From: a virus
Length of the DNA stretch: 64,000 nucleotides
Virus record (IMG/VR): IMGVR_UViG_3300031521_000054
Span: 1-64,000 of that record
Reading direction: 5' to 3' (one strand)
Each line of letters begins with the position of its first letter. Position 1 is the first letter of the stretch. The position numbers were made by a program, and so were the translations under genes. Shown here one piece after another: positions 51,948 through 61,053 of the stretch. Below the pieces are notes generated by a model. The model worked only from the letters and a program-made list of their open reading frames with translations, searched no databases and was not told the DNA's origin.

Positions 51948-51953
51948 CACAAT

Positions 51954-53261
51954 ATGAAAAAGATAGTCCATAGAATAAATGATTTCAGTATTTTGAGATT
52001 AACTGATAACGATGATGTATCAGAATTTTTCAGAGTTAATCTTCAGCAAAACACAGACATAAACCAATATGTTGAATTAACAAGCGAAGATTCCACTGTT
52101 TGGGATTCAGGAGAATTTGCTCATCGTTTAAATAAATCTTATTCAAATGCTGGTTTATTTTATTCTACGTATGGTAGTGGAATCACATTAGGATCACTTA
52201 ATGTTGGTATTTTATTGAAACGTGGATTTGATTGGAGCACTAAATTCGGAATACATGTACTAATAAAGTCATCAAAGACAGAAGAAGTATTTATTTCCAG
52301 ATTATTAACAGTTGATGATTTCAGAGCAACTGGAAATAAAGAACTAATTGATGGTTGTTTCTGGTTAGAAGAAGCTTCAATGAACATTCCAAAAACGAAT
52401 GATATTTTATTTGTTCAAATAACTACAATTGCATATGAAGATGTGACAATTGATGGTCCACAAGTAGGATATATTGCAAGTTATCCAACAGAATTTGTTC
52501 CATTAATTGATGAAAAACCAATACCGGATTTTATCTTAAATAAAATATCTATTGATGCTAATCATTACTTATTGATTAAAATATTAACAACTGAAAACAA
52601 AACAGTTAAGCAATCAATACTTGATTATTTTGGTTTGACAATGTCAAATATTGAAGTTTCACATATCATAAATTATGGTACTGAAATTTTAGGATTTAGG
52701 ACATTGAGAATATCGAACGAAGATGATTGGAGTTTACCAATCAATATTGCATTGAATTTAAAAGAGTTCGCAACTGAAACAAATGATTATGTAACAATTA
52801 ATGTCAGTACAGAAATCTTGGTTGATAAAAAAATGATGAAAAGAGAATCAACAATTGGGACAAGTTTACTTTCAGCAATTAATCCATTGATTCAAGATAA
52901 AATTGTTTATCCTGAAAGTAATTTTCCTGTCAATGTTGTATTTGAAAATGTCATTAACAACACGATAATTGAAACACCAAAAGTAACAAAATTAGTTTCC
53001 ATTTATCAACCGATTTTTATTGAAATGATTTCTGAATCTTTCAAAATTGAAAACAAATACATATATTTCGAAAATTTAACGGAAGAAGCAAGTTTATCAA
53101 TTATAGGTTCAGATACTAATGAGACAATTTATTCTAAAATCACATCTGACAATAAAATTTACTTCGATTTATCTGAATTAAAACCAATTGATAAACCTAC
53201 CACATATGAATTGGTTAATTCAAAATTACAAATAATTGGAAAGGGTATTGTGACAATTTGA
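51954..53261 (+). CDS. Hypothetical protein, possibly virion-associated
   Basis: 435 residues, beta-rich, with immunoglobulin-like phrasing in the last 100 residues (ENKYIYFENLTEEASLSI...KIYFDLSEL). Not recognised. It follows the gp52-like gene after 6 nt, and a terminator closes the unit. A baseplate or fibre role is possible but unproven. Confidence 0.65.
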   Translation: MKKIVHRINDFSILRLTDNDDVSEFFRVNLQQNTDINQYVELTSEDSTVWDSGEFAHRLNKSYSNAGLFYSTYGSGITLGSLNVGILLKRGFDWSTKFGIHVLIKSSKTEEVFISRLLTVDDFRATGNKELIDGCFWLEEASMNIPKTNDILFVQITTIAYEDVTIDGPQVGYIASYPTEFVPLIDEKPIPDFILNKISIDANHYLLIKILTTENKTVKQSILDYFGLTMSNIEVSHIINYGTEILGFRTLRISNEDDWSLPINIALNLKEFATETNDYVTINVSTEILVDKKMMKRESTIGTSLLSAINPLIQDKIVYPESNFPVNVVFENVINNTIIETPKVTKLVSIYQPIFIEMISESFKIENKYIYFENLTEEASLSIIGSDTNETIYSKITSDNKIYFDLSELKPIDKPTTYELVNSKLQIIGKGIVTI

Positions 53262-53273
53262 TAATAATTTTTC

Positions 53274-53285
53274 GGATATAAAATC
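53274..53285 (+). promoter_or_regulatory. GGATATAAAATC motif
   Basis: Located just after the stop of the 435-residue gene. The same context (ATTTTT, then GGAT-TAAAATC) recurs at 57536-57547. Role unknown; it precedes a terminator, so it may mark a transcript boundary. Confidence 0.35.
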
Positions 53286-53301
53286 AGTCTATATTAATTA
53301 T

Positions 53302-53338
53302 AAAACGTGGATATATTAACAAATATCCGCGTTTTTTT
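53302..53338 (+). terminator. Intrinsic terminator
   Basis: Arms AAAACGTGGATAT (53302-53314) and ATATCCGCGTTTT (53323-53335) pair with one G-U, 8-nt loop, followed by TTT. It lies directly before the PrimPol-helicase gene (53355). Confidence 0.85.
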
Positions 53339-53354
53339 ATCTCAAATCTAAGAT

Positions 53355-56300
53355 ATGTCAAGCAAAGTACTAACAGCTCAAGATATAGATGGTAATCAAA
53401 AATCAATTGAAAAATTGATCGAAGAAAATGTTGTTGAATTTAACAAATCAAGAACAAGAAAAAAATTAAAGGAAGTCCGAGATAACATAAAATTAGAAAC
53501 TCCTGAAGGTGTTGATGTTAGAATTTTGACTAAGGATGATATTCAACAAATAAAAAATAGTCTTGTCAATGATGAGGATGCTAAAGAATTTAGAATTAAT
53601 CAACAACAAGTTTTATCCATAAAGAAAGATAATTATTGGTTAATGCGAAAGACAATTCAGGATTTGAATGACTTGAATGAATTTTCAGCAGAAATTGAAA
53701 GAAATCACATACAAACAATTGATAATTTTTTAACATTCGAAGAAGTAATAAAACAAAACATTGGAACATTAAATTTATTTCACAAAATACTTGAATATAG
53801 AAAATCGAATATTGGTCTATACTTAGACACTTATAAAAATAAAATATTATCATTCAAACAAGATTCGTTAGAAATTTTATTGAACATGCGTGAAATATAT
53901 TCAATTGATAAAACAATTGATGATATTGATCTGTATGAAAAATTCGAAATGGAATCGAATATTGATATGTCTAACAAACTTGCTGATATTTGTTTTCACA
54001 AGTATATTAATAGTACAAGTGAATTAAAGAATGACAATATAATAAACGAGTTTTCTAAGAATAGTGGAAATATATTGGAAAAGTTCGTAACGAATCAAGT
54101 CATAAATAACAAAATGTTAGGTGTATTGTTATTATCTGGAATGAATGATCAACGAACATCATTTATTTCAAATAACAGTGTGACTTGTTTAAAGACTATG
54201 TATTCGAATAATGCGAATAATGAATTTGTATATACAACAAGAACACTTGGAGAATTATTATTTGAAATCACAAATGATGAGTTAAAAGATATTTCAAAAC
54301 AATACAAACAACAAATATATTTAACATATGATGGTACTCGACCATCAACTGAAGAATATTACAAATGGAATGGTTTACAAGTATTTGATATTGACTTGAA
54401 AGAATGGGATGGCAATATTGATTTGTTAAAACGAAAGATGTATGATTATTTGCAAGATTTTCATTGGTTTTTATGGATATGTAAATCAGCATCTGGAAAA
54501 GGTATTCACGTTTATACCAAAGTAGCCCCACCACATCATGTGTATATAAAAGCAGCTGAAAATGAATACATCTCAAAGTATTGGTTCAGTGTAAATTATG
54601 CACATAAATCCTCAATAATATATGATATTTTATACAGATTACACAAGGATAAATCTTCAATAGTTTTCAATGATTGTTTCATTGAAGGTTTTGAAAATAA
54701 ATTTCTTGATAATGTTGTTAGAAGAATTACAGCAGGTATTCGTTTAACTTATGATCCAAGTCCATTGATAAACAATAACTTTATTGATGTACATGTTGGA
54801 TTAGGATTGTCACAAACAATTGATGGATATAATTATCAAAAAACAATAACTGATGTTCTTTTAAGAAAGACAAAATTTCAGACTCAGATGATTGACAAAA
54901 TTAATAATGATTTGTTAGTTATTAATGTTGCAGATATGGAAAATGATAAACCTTCAGATATTGATTTAAGTAAATTCGTATCTTTAGGAGTTGACATATC
55001 AAATATTTCATCATTATCAAGATCAGCAATCAATTACAACATGCGTTATAATGTTTGTAATACTCTTGCATCTTTGTTTGGAAAGGACGGATTATCAATA
55101 GCACATACATTACTTGATTCAAAAGGTTGTAAAAATATCGGAGAAATCAATTCATTTTATTCTTGTGCAATTAGTAATGGTAAAAAACCATCAAAATTTG
55201 GATTAGATATTCTAAAGAGATGTGGTATAATAAAATCAATTGATCCTGAAATACGTGAAGTTGTTGATGATAATTTCAAAAACGGAATTAGAAAGGCAAT
55301 TGAACAATCGTTAAACAATAAATTAGTTCAAAAGAATATTGAATTAAATAATTACGAATATTTATCAGACAAAAAAGCAATATTATTAAATCCAAGTAAA
55401 GGTGGAATAAGTAATTCAAAAGTAAACATAATCTTTTCACCACCGGGTACTGGAAAAACAGAGTTTATCAAGAATCTTGCGAAAGATGGTAAACGAATCC
55501 TACTTGTATTACCTTACATATCTGTAATTAAAAACAAAATTGAAACAGATGAATCAATAATGTCAATGTTTGAATGTTATTATGGTTCGAAAGATATTAA
55601 GTTAATAGAATATGGAATCAATGCTGTCACAACATTTGATAAATTCGCACGTTCAAATTATGAGAAATTATCAAAAATGTTTGATTATATTTTCATAGAT
55701 GAATCACATTTATTGTTCACAAGTTCATATAGAATTGAAGCCACAGCTAATGTGATTAAGAAAATTAAAGAATTATTTTTCATATCATCTAATGATCCAT
55801 TTGCAGCAAAATTATGTTTACTCACAGGAACTGAAACAGGAGAATCTTATTTCTTCGGTAGTATTGCCAACATAATTCGTGTGAATAAAAAATCATTAAA
55901 TAAAACAATGGAATTTCTAATATGTGATGATATATTAGATTCTATTACACGATTAGCAAATCATGCTTACATGTTACTTCAGGAAGGTTACAGATTATTA
56001 TTACCTACAAATAAGGGTGAAATATATTCTGAAAAAATAATTGGAATGATTGAACATCTTTTAGGTAGACCATTAAAGTATGGTTATTATAAGCGATCAA
56101 ATACTGAACAAGAAATTTGTAGATTAATAAACGATAACAATACTGTTGGTGATTATGAAGTAATTTTCTGCTCAAACTATTTAAGTGTTGGTGTTGACAT
56201 AAACGATGGTGGTTTTGTTAACATTAATGATAAGGAAATATTATTTGCTTCAATATATCTGGGGCCATTCTCCGGATATGAAATAGAACAATTTAATGCA

Positions 56301-57530
56301 CGTATTCGTAAAACTGGAATACGATCAGTATATTGTATTCAAACTCAAAAAGCTGATGGTTCAACAAATGATTTATTACTTGAAGAACCAAATTTATTAC
56401 TAAGAATTACAGAAGAAGATCGAGATAATTTTATTGACGATAAGGCCATAGCATCTTCAAAACAAGAATTTTTAGCTCAATATGATCCAATCTTACATAA
56501 AATATCAACTCCTGGTTTTAGTTATTTCAATGGTAAAATCAGATTCAATTTGGAAGAATATGAATTAGTATCTTTTGAAAATAAATATAACGAGTGTATG
56601 CAGCATCCTGTTAAAGTTGCTCGTGAATTATCAAAATATGGATATAAAATCAATGTCAATATGGAATTTGATGGATTAGATATTACATTACAGGAAGAAC
56701 TAAAAAATGTTGGAATCAAAGCTGCCAAGGATGAAAAGATTAGAAAACATTCGTTATTAGTTGGAACATTTATCGAATTAGTTGAAAAAAATACATATAC
56801 AAATGCTCATGGTTTAGAATTTAACGATATAATATCTTGGATTGGTAAGCATCCAGATAATGTTATTGAAGACAGAGATTTGGAAACTTTTATTGAAATT
56901 GAATTTGATGTTTTTGCAACACCATTGAATTGTAAGGTCAAATCAAAAGAAGCTCTTGAAGATATGTTCAAACCAGCCAAATATCTAATTTCAAAATATT
57001 CAGTAACAAAAGCAGTTGATATTATTAATCAATTTGTTGATGAAAACGGAATATTGAAACAAAAATTATTCAAACGATCAATTAACTTGCTCAAACTGAT
57101 TGATAGTTCAGATGCAAATGAACTTGCTGATCCATTAGCAAAAATATTAACAAATATTTATGATTTTGTTGATAAGTTCGAAATATCTAAAGAATTTAGA
57201 ATTGGTTATAATACATATCAAGCAACAATGGATGAATGGGTTCATGGTTATATTGATGATTTAGGAATACGCATTAATACTGAATATGGATTTGATAAAA
57301 TTAAGGATTCTTTGGTTGAAATGTTATCAGATGTTGCAACTAAATCAACAAGTAAAAATGGTATCAGATTTGTTTATAATAAAATGCCTGATCAAGACAG
57401 TAATTCAGTTTTAAATAGACAAAGTGTCGATAGTATGGTGGAAAGAATGTTTAAAATAACAAGCGATGTTATAACAACCAATAAAAAATCAAGACAAAAA
57501 CATATCATATTACAGACACAAAGTTTTTAA
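53355..57530 (+). CDS. Primase-polymerase / SF2 helicase fusion protein
   Basis: 1391 residues. Residues ~1-330: unrecognised, helical. Residues ~335-475: archaeo-eukaryotic primase (PrimPol)-type signature, with DxD at D345/D347 in VFDIDLKEWDG, SGKGIH at 380-385 (motif II His) and a later Asp at 467 (IRLTYDPS). Residues ~690-1010: SF2 helicase with Walker A PPGTGKT (696-702), motif II DESH (782-785), LLTGTETG (motif III) and EQFNARIRKTG (motif VI-like). Residues ~1030-1391: unknown. PrimPol-helicase fusions are known in plasmids and mobile elements, usually with SF3 or SF4-type helicases. No gp41 or gp61 homologue is seen here, so this protein may prime and unwind at forks. The AEP assignment is by motif only. 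Confidence 0.75.
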   Translation: MSSKVLTAQDIDGNQKSIEKLIEENVVEFNKSRTRKKLKEVRDNIKLETPEGVDVRILTKDDIQQIKNSLVNDEDAKEFRINQQQVLSIKKDNYWLMRKTIQDLNDLNEFSAEIERNHIQTIDNFLTFEEVIKQNIGTLNLFHKILEYRKSNIGLYLDTYKNKILSFKQDSLEILLNMREIYSIDKTIDDIDLYEKFEMESNIDMSNKLADICFHKYINSTSELKNDNIINEFSKNSGNILEKFVTNQVINNKMLGVLLLSGMNDQRTSFISNNSVTCLKTMYSNNANNEFVYTTRTLGELLFEITNDELKDISKQYKQQIYLTYDGTRPSTEEYYKWNGLQVFDIDLKEWDGNIDLLKRKMYDYLQDFHWFLWICKSASGKGIHVYTKVAPPHHVYIKAAENEYISKYWFSVNYAHKSSIIYDILYRLHKDKSSIVFNDCFIEGFENKFLDNVVRRITAGIRLTYDPSPLINNNFIDVHVGLGLSQTIDGYNYQKTITDVLLRKTKFQTQMIDKINNDLLVINVADMENDKPSDIDLSKFVSLGVDISNISSLSRSAINYNMRYNVCNTLASLFGKDGLSIAHTLLDSKGCKNIGEINSFYSCAISNGKKPSKFGLDILKRCGIIKSIDPEIREVVDDNFKNGIRKAIEQSLNNKLVQKNIELNNYEYLSDKKAILLNPSKGGISNSKVNIIFSPPGTGKTEFIKNLAKDGKRILLVLPYISVIKNKIETDESIMSMFECYYGSKDIKLIEYGINAVTTFDKFARSNYEKLSKMFDYIFIDESHLLFTSSYRIEATANVIKKIKELFFISSNDPFAAKLCLLTGTETGESYFFGSIANIIRVNKKSLNKTMEFLICDDILDSITRLANHAYMLLQEGYRLLLPTNKGEIYSEKIIGMIEHLLGRPLKYGYYKRSNTEQEICRLINDNNTVGDYEVIFCSNYLSVGVDINDGGFVNINDKEILFASIYLGPFSGYEIEQFNARIRKTGIRSVYCIQTQKADGSTNDLLLEEPNLLLRITEEDRDNFIDDKAIASSKQEFLAQYDPILHKISTPGFSYFNGKIRFNLEEYELVSFENKYNECMQHPVKVARELSKYGYKINVNMEFDGLDITLQEELKNVGIKAAKDEKIRKHSLLVGTFIELVEKNTYTNAHGLEFNDIISWIGKHPDNVIEDRDLETFIEIEFDVFATPLNCKVKSKEALEDMFKPAKYLISKYSVTKAVDIINQFVDENGILKQKLFKRSINLLKLIDSSDANELADPLAKILTNIYDFVDKFEISKEFRIGYNTYQATMDEWVHGYIDDLGIRINTEYGFDKIKDSLVEMLSDVATKSTSKNGIRFVYNKMPDQDSNSVLNRQSVDSMVERMFKITSDVITTNKKSRQKHIILQTQSF

Positions 57531-57546
57531 TTTTTGGATTTAAAAT

Positions 57547-57602
57547 CAATCCATTTATTTTGAATTTCACGAATATATTAATTATGTACTTTCATATAAA
57601 TA
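57547..57602 (+). promoter_or_regulatory. Candidate promoter (CAATCCAT-N16-GAATATATTAAT, then TATAAATA)
   Basis: CAATCCAT at 57547-57554, exactly 16 nt to GAATATATTAAT (57571-57582), matching the arrangement at 33666-33702. TATAAATA lies at 57595-57602, 6 nt before the ATG at 57609. Two overlapping promoters (middle-type and late-type) are plausible. Confidence 0.55.
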
Positions 57603-57608
57603 ACACTC

Positions 57609-59258
57609 ATGAATATACTCGAAGAAATTCAAGATAATCCAAGTCTTCTTCCTACTGAGAAAGTTATCTTAATGAGAAATACATTCATTTCTCAACAGAA
57701 TCAAAATACTGACGAAAAAATTTATATTAGCAATATTGGTGATTATTTATCAGACAATTTTTCAAAAATAGATGGATTTGATTATAGATGGAACTCATTA
57801 ATAACAAGCAACCCTCTCCTATTTGAAGATGTTGATTATATCAGAGTTAAGGATTTTATAACTAACGAAATAACACAAGAAGAAATTGCAGCATACAAAA
57901 GAGGTGAATTACGAGAACTTTACGCAACTTTTGAAAATATGCTTATTTGTAATTTAGCATACTACGATCGAATAATGAATTTTTGTACCATGATATTTTT
58001 ACATTATGTGAGAATATCTGAAGATTCAATAACATCTGAATATTTGGATGAATTACCATATTTGATTGAAATGACTCCAACAAGAATTTGGTGTTGTGTT
58101 CTATCAGGGTTAAATAGCAGTGAATGGGAATTAAATTATGGTTGGAATACAAAAGTAGTTAGTTGTGAAAAACAAATGCTTATTGAAAACAATTGGAAAC
58201 TATTATATTCTAATCCAATTTTTGGTAGATTCATAGAATACTCTTCATTGAGAGCAAATACGTCAGGATTTAGACAAACATTACTTTCAGATAAAACAAG
58301 CAATAAAAAATTGTCACAAGTATGTGCAAAATTTACCAAATCTTCAACAGCAATTTCAGATGGAAATCTTGAAACATTAATAGATTACGTTAGGGAACAG
58401 GAAAGAATCAATAGTAAATTATATTTTTCATTATTCAATTGTTTGAAAAAACTATTCAATAATGATGAATCATTATTTGCTATTTACGTATTTGCTGAGG
58501 AATTTTTCATTCACACTGCTAAATTTTCGATGAAAGTAAAGAAAAGTGAAAATGGTAAAATTACTAAGGATTATTTGGCAAATAGTTACGAATGTTTCAT
58601 AGCTGAAGAATTTTTATATGATAGTATTCGAGTTCAAATTGAATGGGCTAAATATAAATTACCTCCTCATTTTGAATACGAAAAGCAAATTTTGACAAGT
58701 CTGTTAAATGAAATGTTGAAAGGAAATTATAGAAATATATTGGCAATAAAAAGAATGAATGAATACGGAATATTATCGAAAATAACATTTGCAGGAGTAT
58801 TTGATAATATTTATATCAGTGAAGAATTAATGGTTGATAATCGTTGCATAAAATCATCAAAGATTTGTTTATCAAAAGCAAATGCTGCGAAATACGTTGT
58901 TGACAGAGGATATTATATTTTTGGTTTAACTGATGATGTTTATAAATTCATATTGTATGATGATGAAAATGTCGTTATTAATCGACAAGTTTTAATTGAT
59001 CATTATGGTAATTATTGTGTGCAAGTTATTAAACATATGTTCGAAGTAATTGCATTACATAACTTATCAAAGAATGATATTATTGATGTTGTTTGTTCAG
59101 GAATTTTAAATCCAAATAAATTGAACAATGAAAACATACGATATACGAAATTAAAAAGTAATAATATTTCAGCAAAAAATCTAATGTCATTAGCATTAGA
59201 CAAACAGAATAAAGGTGGTGATCGTAAAAAGTCTTATTGGAAAATAATTGAAAATTAA
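57609..59258 (+). CDS. Hypothetical protein
   Basis: 549 residues, predicted mostly helical, soluble, with several cysteines but no clear zinc cluster. Not recognised. It has its own promoter region and ends 5 nt before the ThyA-family gene, with a basic C-terminus (NKGGDRKKSYWKIIEN). It may be involved in DNA metabolism because of its operon partners. Confidence 0.65.
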   Translation: MNILEEIQDNPSLLPTEKVILMRNTFISQQNQNTDEKIYISNIGDYLSDNFSKIDGFDYRWNSLITSNPLLFEDVDYIRVKDFITNEITQEEIAAYKRGELRELYATFENMLICNLAYYDRIMNFCTMIFLHYVRISEDSITSEYLDELPYLIEMTPTRIWCCVLSGLNSSEWELNYGWNTKVVSCEKQMLIENNWKLLYSNPIFGRFIEYSSLRANTSGFRQTLLSDKTSNKKLSQVCAKFTKSSTAISDGNLETLIDYVREQERINSKLYFSLFNCLKKLFNNDESLFAIYVFAEEFFIHTAKFSMKVKKSENGKITKDYLANSYECFIAEEFLYDSIRVQIEWAKYKLPPHFEYEKQILTSLLNEMLKGNYRNILAIKRMNEYGILSKITFAGVFDNIYISEELMVDNRCIKSSKICLSKANAAKYVVDRGYYIFGLTDDVYKFILYDDENVVINRQVLIDHYGNYCVQVIKHMFEVIALHNLSKNDIIDVVCSGILNPNKLNNENIRYTKLKSNNISAKNLMSLALDKQNKGGDRKKSYWKIIEN

Positions 59259-59263
59259 ATAAA

Positions 59264-60166
59264 ATGGAAGAAAGATTGAATTTTGAACGTCAATATGCTC
59301 ATAGCTTAATTGATTTGTTAGACTCAGGTGTAAAGACAAAAAATCGCACAGGTATTGATACTTTGGTTAAACAACATCAATATTATCATTTGAAAAATAT
59401 TTCTTCTGATTTTCCATTATTGAAAGGTAAAAAAGTATTTCCAAAAAATTCGTTAATTGAATTGATGTGGATGCTTAATGGTCGTACAGATGTTAAATGG
59501 TTACAAGATCGCGGAGTTAACTTTTGGAATCAATGGCAAAATGCTGAAGGAACAATAGGTAAATCATATGGTTATCAATTCCGTAATTTTAATGGAGTTG
59601 ATCAAGTACAAGATTTATTTGATGGACTTTGTGCTGATCCAACTTCAAGAAGAAATATTATTGAACTTTGGAATGCAGGAGATTTAAAAGAAATGACATT
59701 AACTCCATGTGTATTTAGTTTTCAATTTAATTGTATTCCAATCGATAACGATAAGAAATTTTACATTGATTTACATGTTGTCCAAAGATCAGGTGATTCA
59801 TTTCTTGGTGTATGTTCAGACGTAATGGTTGCAGCATGGTTTTTAGAATCTGTTTGTAATTTTGCAACCAATAGTCTTTCAAATACTAATGATTTTCGAT
59901 TTAGTTCTCGAGATGTTCATTATACAATTAACGACTTTCATCTGTATGAAAATCATATTGAACAAGCAAAACAATATTTGCGAAATGTGAATGAAAATAA
60001 ATCAAACATTATTGATGAAAAAGTTTCAATTCATATTCAATCAGAAGCATATTTCGATTTTGACATATTTTTGAAATATTCGGATATGACAGAATATAAA
60101 AATTTCATCATGAATAAATTTTATGTTGATGTTTACAATCACATTAAAGCCGAAGTAGCAGTATGA
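59264..60166 (+). CDS. Thymidylate-synthase-family enzyme, possibly dCMP (hydroxy)methylase
   Basis: 300 residues. ThyA landmarks: NRTGI (phosphate Arg), LIELMWMLNGRTDVKWL, SYGYQFR, SRRNIIELWNAGDL, catalytic Cys C149 in TLTPCVFSFQF, QRSGDSFLG, and DFHLYENH with the nucleotide His/Tyr. Two features depart from dUMP enzymes. The Asn that binds uracil (in LGLPFN) is Asp here (LGVCSD, D186), as in T4 dCMP hydroxymethylase and dCMP methylases; and PCH is PCV. This suggests a dCMP substrate and methyl- or hydroxymethyl-cytosine in the phage DNA. The N-terminal and C-terminal (VAV) parts are otherwise standard. The stop overlaps the next start. Confidence 0.9.
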   Translation: MEERLNFERQYAHSLIDLLDSGVKTKNRTGIDTLVKQHQYYHLKNISSDFPLLKGKKVFPKNSLIELMWMLNGRTDVKWLQDRGVNFWNQWQNAEGTIGKSYGYQFRNFNGVDQVQDLFDGLCADPTSRRNIIELWNAGDLKEMTLTPCVFSFQFNCIPIDNDKKFYIDLHVVQRSGDSFLGVCSDVMVAAWFLESVCNFATNSLSNTNDFRFSSRDVHYTINDFHLYENHIEQAKQYLRNVNENKSNIIDEKVSIHIQSEAYFDFDIFLKYSDMTEYKNFIMNKFYVDVYNHIKAEVAV

Positions 60167-60351
60167 AACAGTTAAGAGATGGTACAAATGTCAGAGCAAG
60201 AGGATATTATTTCTTACTCGATTGGAATGATCAAGATGGAAAAGTTTACATTAACAAGACTTTCAATAAGAATAGTCAATTTGAACTTGATATATTTGAA
60301 TATAAAAAACTCTTTGACCATGCAACAAAAGAAGATTCAGAAGAAATGTAA
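60163..60351 (+). CDS. Hypothetical small protein
   Basis: 62 residues, starting in the stop of the ThyA-family gene. It looks like a single small beta-alpha domain (RARGYYFLLDWNDQDGKVYINK). Not recognised. Its 3' end overlaps the start of a small zinc-ribbon ORF in another frame. Confidence 0.6.
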   Translation: MKQLRDGTNVRARGYYFLLDWNDQDGKVYINKTFNKNSQFELDIFEYKKLFDHATKEDSEEM

Positions 60352-60460
60352 TGATGAAAAATGTCCAGTTTGTGGAAGTAAAAATTTCACAATAAAGAAT
60401 TGTAAAAGAATTTGTATTTGTGGTTATGCTTGGATAAGATTAAAAATTAAAACAATGTAA
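60320..60460 (+). CDS. Small zinc-ribbon protein
   Basis: 46 residues from ATG 60320. Motifs CPVCGS and CKRICICGYAW give four cysteines spaced as a zinc ribbon. It overlaps the preceding gene by 32 nt and ends 3 nt before the HAD gene, so it fits the operon. The start is the nearest in-frame ATG. The frame is open further upstream, but that sequence lies inside another gene. Confidence 0.6.
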   Translation: MQQKKIQKKCNDEKCPVCGSKNFTIKNCKRICICGYAWIRLKIKTM

Positions 60461-60463
60461 TTT

Positions 60464-60892
60464 ATGACAATTTATTTAGATTTTGACGGAACCGTAGTGG
60501 AACATGAATTTCCACAAATTGGTAGGAATAATTTCGGTTGTATGGAAGTAATTTTAAAACTTCAAGAAGCTGGACACAGAATCATACTTAATACATATCG
60601 TGCAGATAGTGCTGATGGAACATTGGAAAAAGCATTGAATTATCTTAATGAAGATTCTTTCATGTTTTTCAAAGATCGTGAAACAGAAATTCAACAAATC
60701 ACAGAGCATACAAGTAATAAATTATATCCAGCAGCGTGGAATTGGAATGATATGCTCGAGTCTAAAATAATATTCATTGACGACATTACTCCTGGTATTC
60801 CTTTGAAAAAATGTTGTATGGTACAAGGAAATATGGTTGATTGGAAAGAATTAGATTTACAATTTATTGAACACAAAGTTTACGAAAAATGA
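60464..60892 (+). CDS. HAD-superfamily phosphatase
   Basis: 142 residues. Motif I IYLDFDGTV (nucleophile D6, acid/base D8), motif II LNTYRA, and the acidic motif IV IFIDDITPG. It is short, without a clear cap domain. Phage HADs include nucleotidases and polynucleotide phosphatases. Substrate unknown; in this operon a nucleotide is likely. It overlaps the next ORF (ATGA). Confidence 0.8.
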   Translation: MTIYLDFDGTVVEHEFPQIGRNNFGCMEVILKLQEAGHRIILNTYRADSADGTLEKALNYLNEDSFMFFKDRETEIQQITEHTSNKLYPAAWNWNDMLESKIIFIDDITPGIPLKKCCMVQGNMVDWKELDLQFIEHKVYEK

Positions 60893-61053
60893 AATGTCCA
60901 TATTGTAATCAAACAAATACTCGTAAAGATTCTGAAGGGTATTGTATAAAACATGGATGTAACGAAAAATCTAAACAAGAAAAAATCGCAATAAAAGAAT
61001 ACACATATAATCAAATAATAAAAAATAATTATGCAAATAATTCACAGCGCTGA
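60889..61053 (+). CDS. Small zinc-ribbon protein
   Basis: 54 residues, starting in the HAD stop. MKCPYCNQ...GYCIKHGCN has CxxC plus C...C spacing, consistent with a zinc site. It overlaps the following gene by 23 nt in another frame. Not recognised; a second small zinc-ribbon ORF lies just upstream. Confidence 0.55.
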   Translation: MKCPYCNQTNTRKDSEGYCIKHGCNEKSKQEKIAIKEYTYNQIIKNNYANNSQR

